DNA from: Acidobacteriota bacterium
GTDB taxonomy: Bacteria; Acidobacteriota; Polarisedimenticolia; QHYA01
DNA: 6,005 bases
Assembly: GCA_003223995.1 (NCBI GenBank)
Contig: QHYA01000279.1
Coordinates: 1-6,005 of the forward strand
Direction of reading: 5' to 3'
Positions within the stretch are counted from its first letter, which is position 1; every line of letters begins with the position of its first letter. The translations under genes and the position numbers were made by a program. Under the pieces are notes generated by a model that was given only the letters and a program-made list of their open reading frames with translations, was not told the DNA's origin and searched no databases. Shown in pieces: positions 5,809 to 6,005 of this stretch.

Positions 5809-5836
5809 GCGCGGATATCAGAGGATCCATCCGCGC
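5809..5836. repeat. 8-bp perfect inverted repeat upstream of the helix-turn-helix gene
   Basis: GCGCGGAT (5809-5816) and ATCCGCGC (5829-5836) are perfect inverted copies separated by 12 bases. The repeat lies between the end of the fbp fragment and the promoter-like elements of the helix-turn-helix gene. No T tract follows on either strand, so a canonical terminator is unlikely. It could be an operator for a dimeric regulator, possibly the downstream gene product, or a 3' hairpin of the fbp transcript. Confidence 0.5.
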
Positions 5837-5879
5837 GGAGAGCTCGCCTGGGGGTGGTTGGAAGAGGGGACTGGCCGCC

Positions 5880-6005
5880 TCAGCTTGCCCCGGAGAGGAA
5901 TTCGAGTGCCGTAGCGACGTCTTCGGCGCTTCCGATGAACAGCGGAACCCTCTGATGCAGCTCCGATGGGACCACGTCGAGAACGGGCCGCTCGCCGGTG
6001 CTCGC
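5880..6005 (-). CDS. fbp: Class 1 fructose-1,6-bisphosphatase, C-terminal end
   Basis: The minus strand is open from the window edge to a TGA at 5882-5880, giving the last 41 residues of a protein that continues to the right. The sequence contains VLDVVPSELHQRVPLFIGS and then EDVATALEFL. This is the characteristic C-terminus of class 1 fructose-1,6-bisphosphatase, where LHQR is followed by a hydrophobic strand, a (V/I)GS turn and a final helix. The enzyme hydrolyses fructose-1,6-bisphosphate to fructose-6-phosphate in gluconeogenesis or the Calvin cycle, in the cytoplasm. Catalytic and metal-binding residues lie outside the window. The helix-turn-helix gene follows on the same strand after more than 200 bp. 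Confidence 0.85.
   Translation of the reverse strand, partial: ASTGERPVLDVVPSELHQRVPLFIGSAEDVATALEFLSGAS

Overview
The window is GC-rich and gene-dense, with strong G/C preference at third codon positions. It encodes an exported OmpA-type outer-membrane protein, so the source is a Gram-negative bacterium. The sequence alone does not fix the phylum; an environmental lineage such as Acidobacteria or a deltaproteobacterium-like group is only a guess.

Left part (1-1803, all + strand): the C-terminal tail of an unrecognised gene (to 118), a prohibitin-like SPFH/band-7 membrane protein (257-1228), and a MazF/PemK-type endoribonuclease toxin (1459-1803). The toxin is preceded by a 39-codon ORF (1343-1462). 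This ORF resembles only the C-terminal, toxin-contacting tail of the ribbon-helix-helix antitoxins that usually accompany such toxins; the DNA-binding half is missing.

Middle part (1800-3950, - strand): a predicted secreted protein of about 179 residues (3950 to 3411), followed by a 513-residue outer-membrane protein (3341 to 1800). The larger protein has a signal peptide, a predicted beta-barrel, six 30-residue thrombospondin type 3 repeats and a peptidoglycan-binding OmpA domain. The two genes may form a short operon concerned with the cell envelope, and the second also has a possible promoter of its own. The mazF and OmpA-like genes converge with stop codons that overlap by 4 bp.

Right part (3951-6005): a broken class I SAM-dependent methyltransferase gene of the UbiE/PmtA type (4183-4702, +), in which the SAM-binding motif I is deleted and the reading frame shifts. 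Next comes a - strand gene for a MerR-like helix-turn-helix protein with a long coiled coil (5653 to 4793). Last, at the right edge, is the C-terminus of a class 1 fructose-1,6-bisphosphatase (- strand, 6005 to 5880), too short to stand out as an ORF.

No RNA gene, CRISPR array or insertion sequence was seen. The most notable points are the two degraded genes (antitoxin and methyltransferase), the recently expanded tandem repeats in the OmpA-like gene, and a G8 tract beside that gene's ribosome binding site. I see no convincing new multi-gene system.
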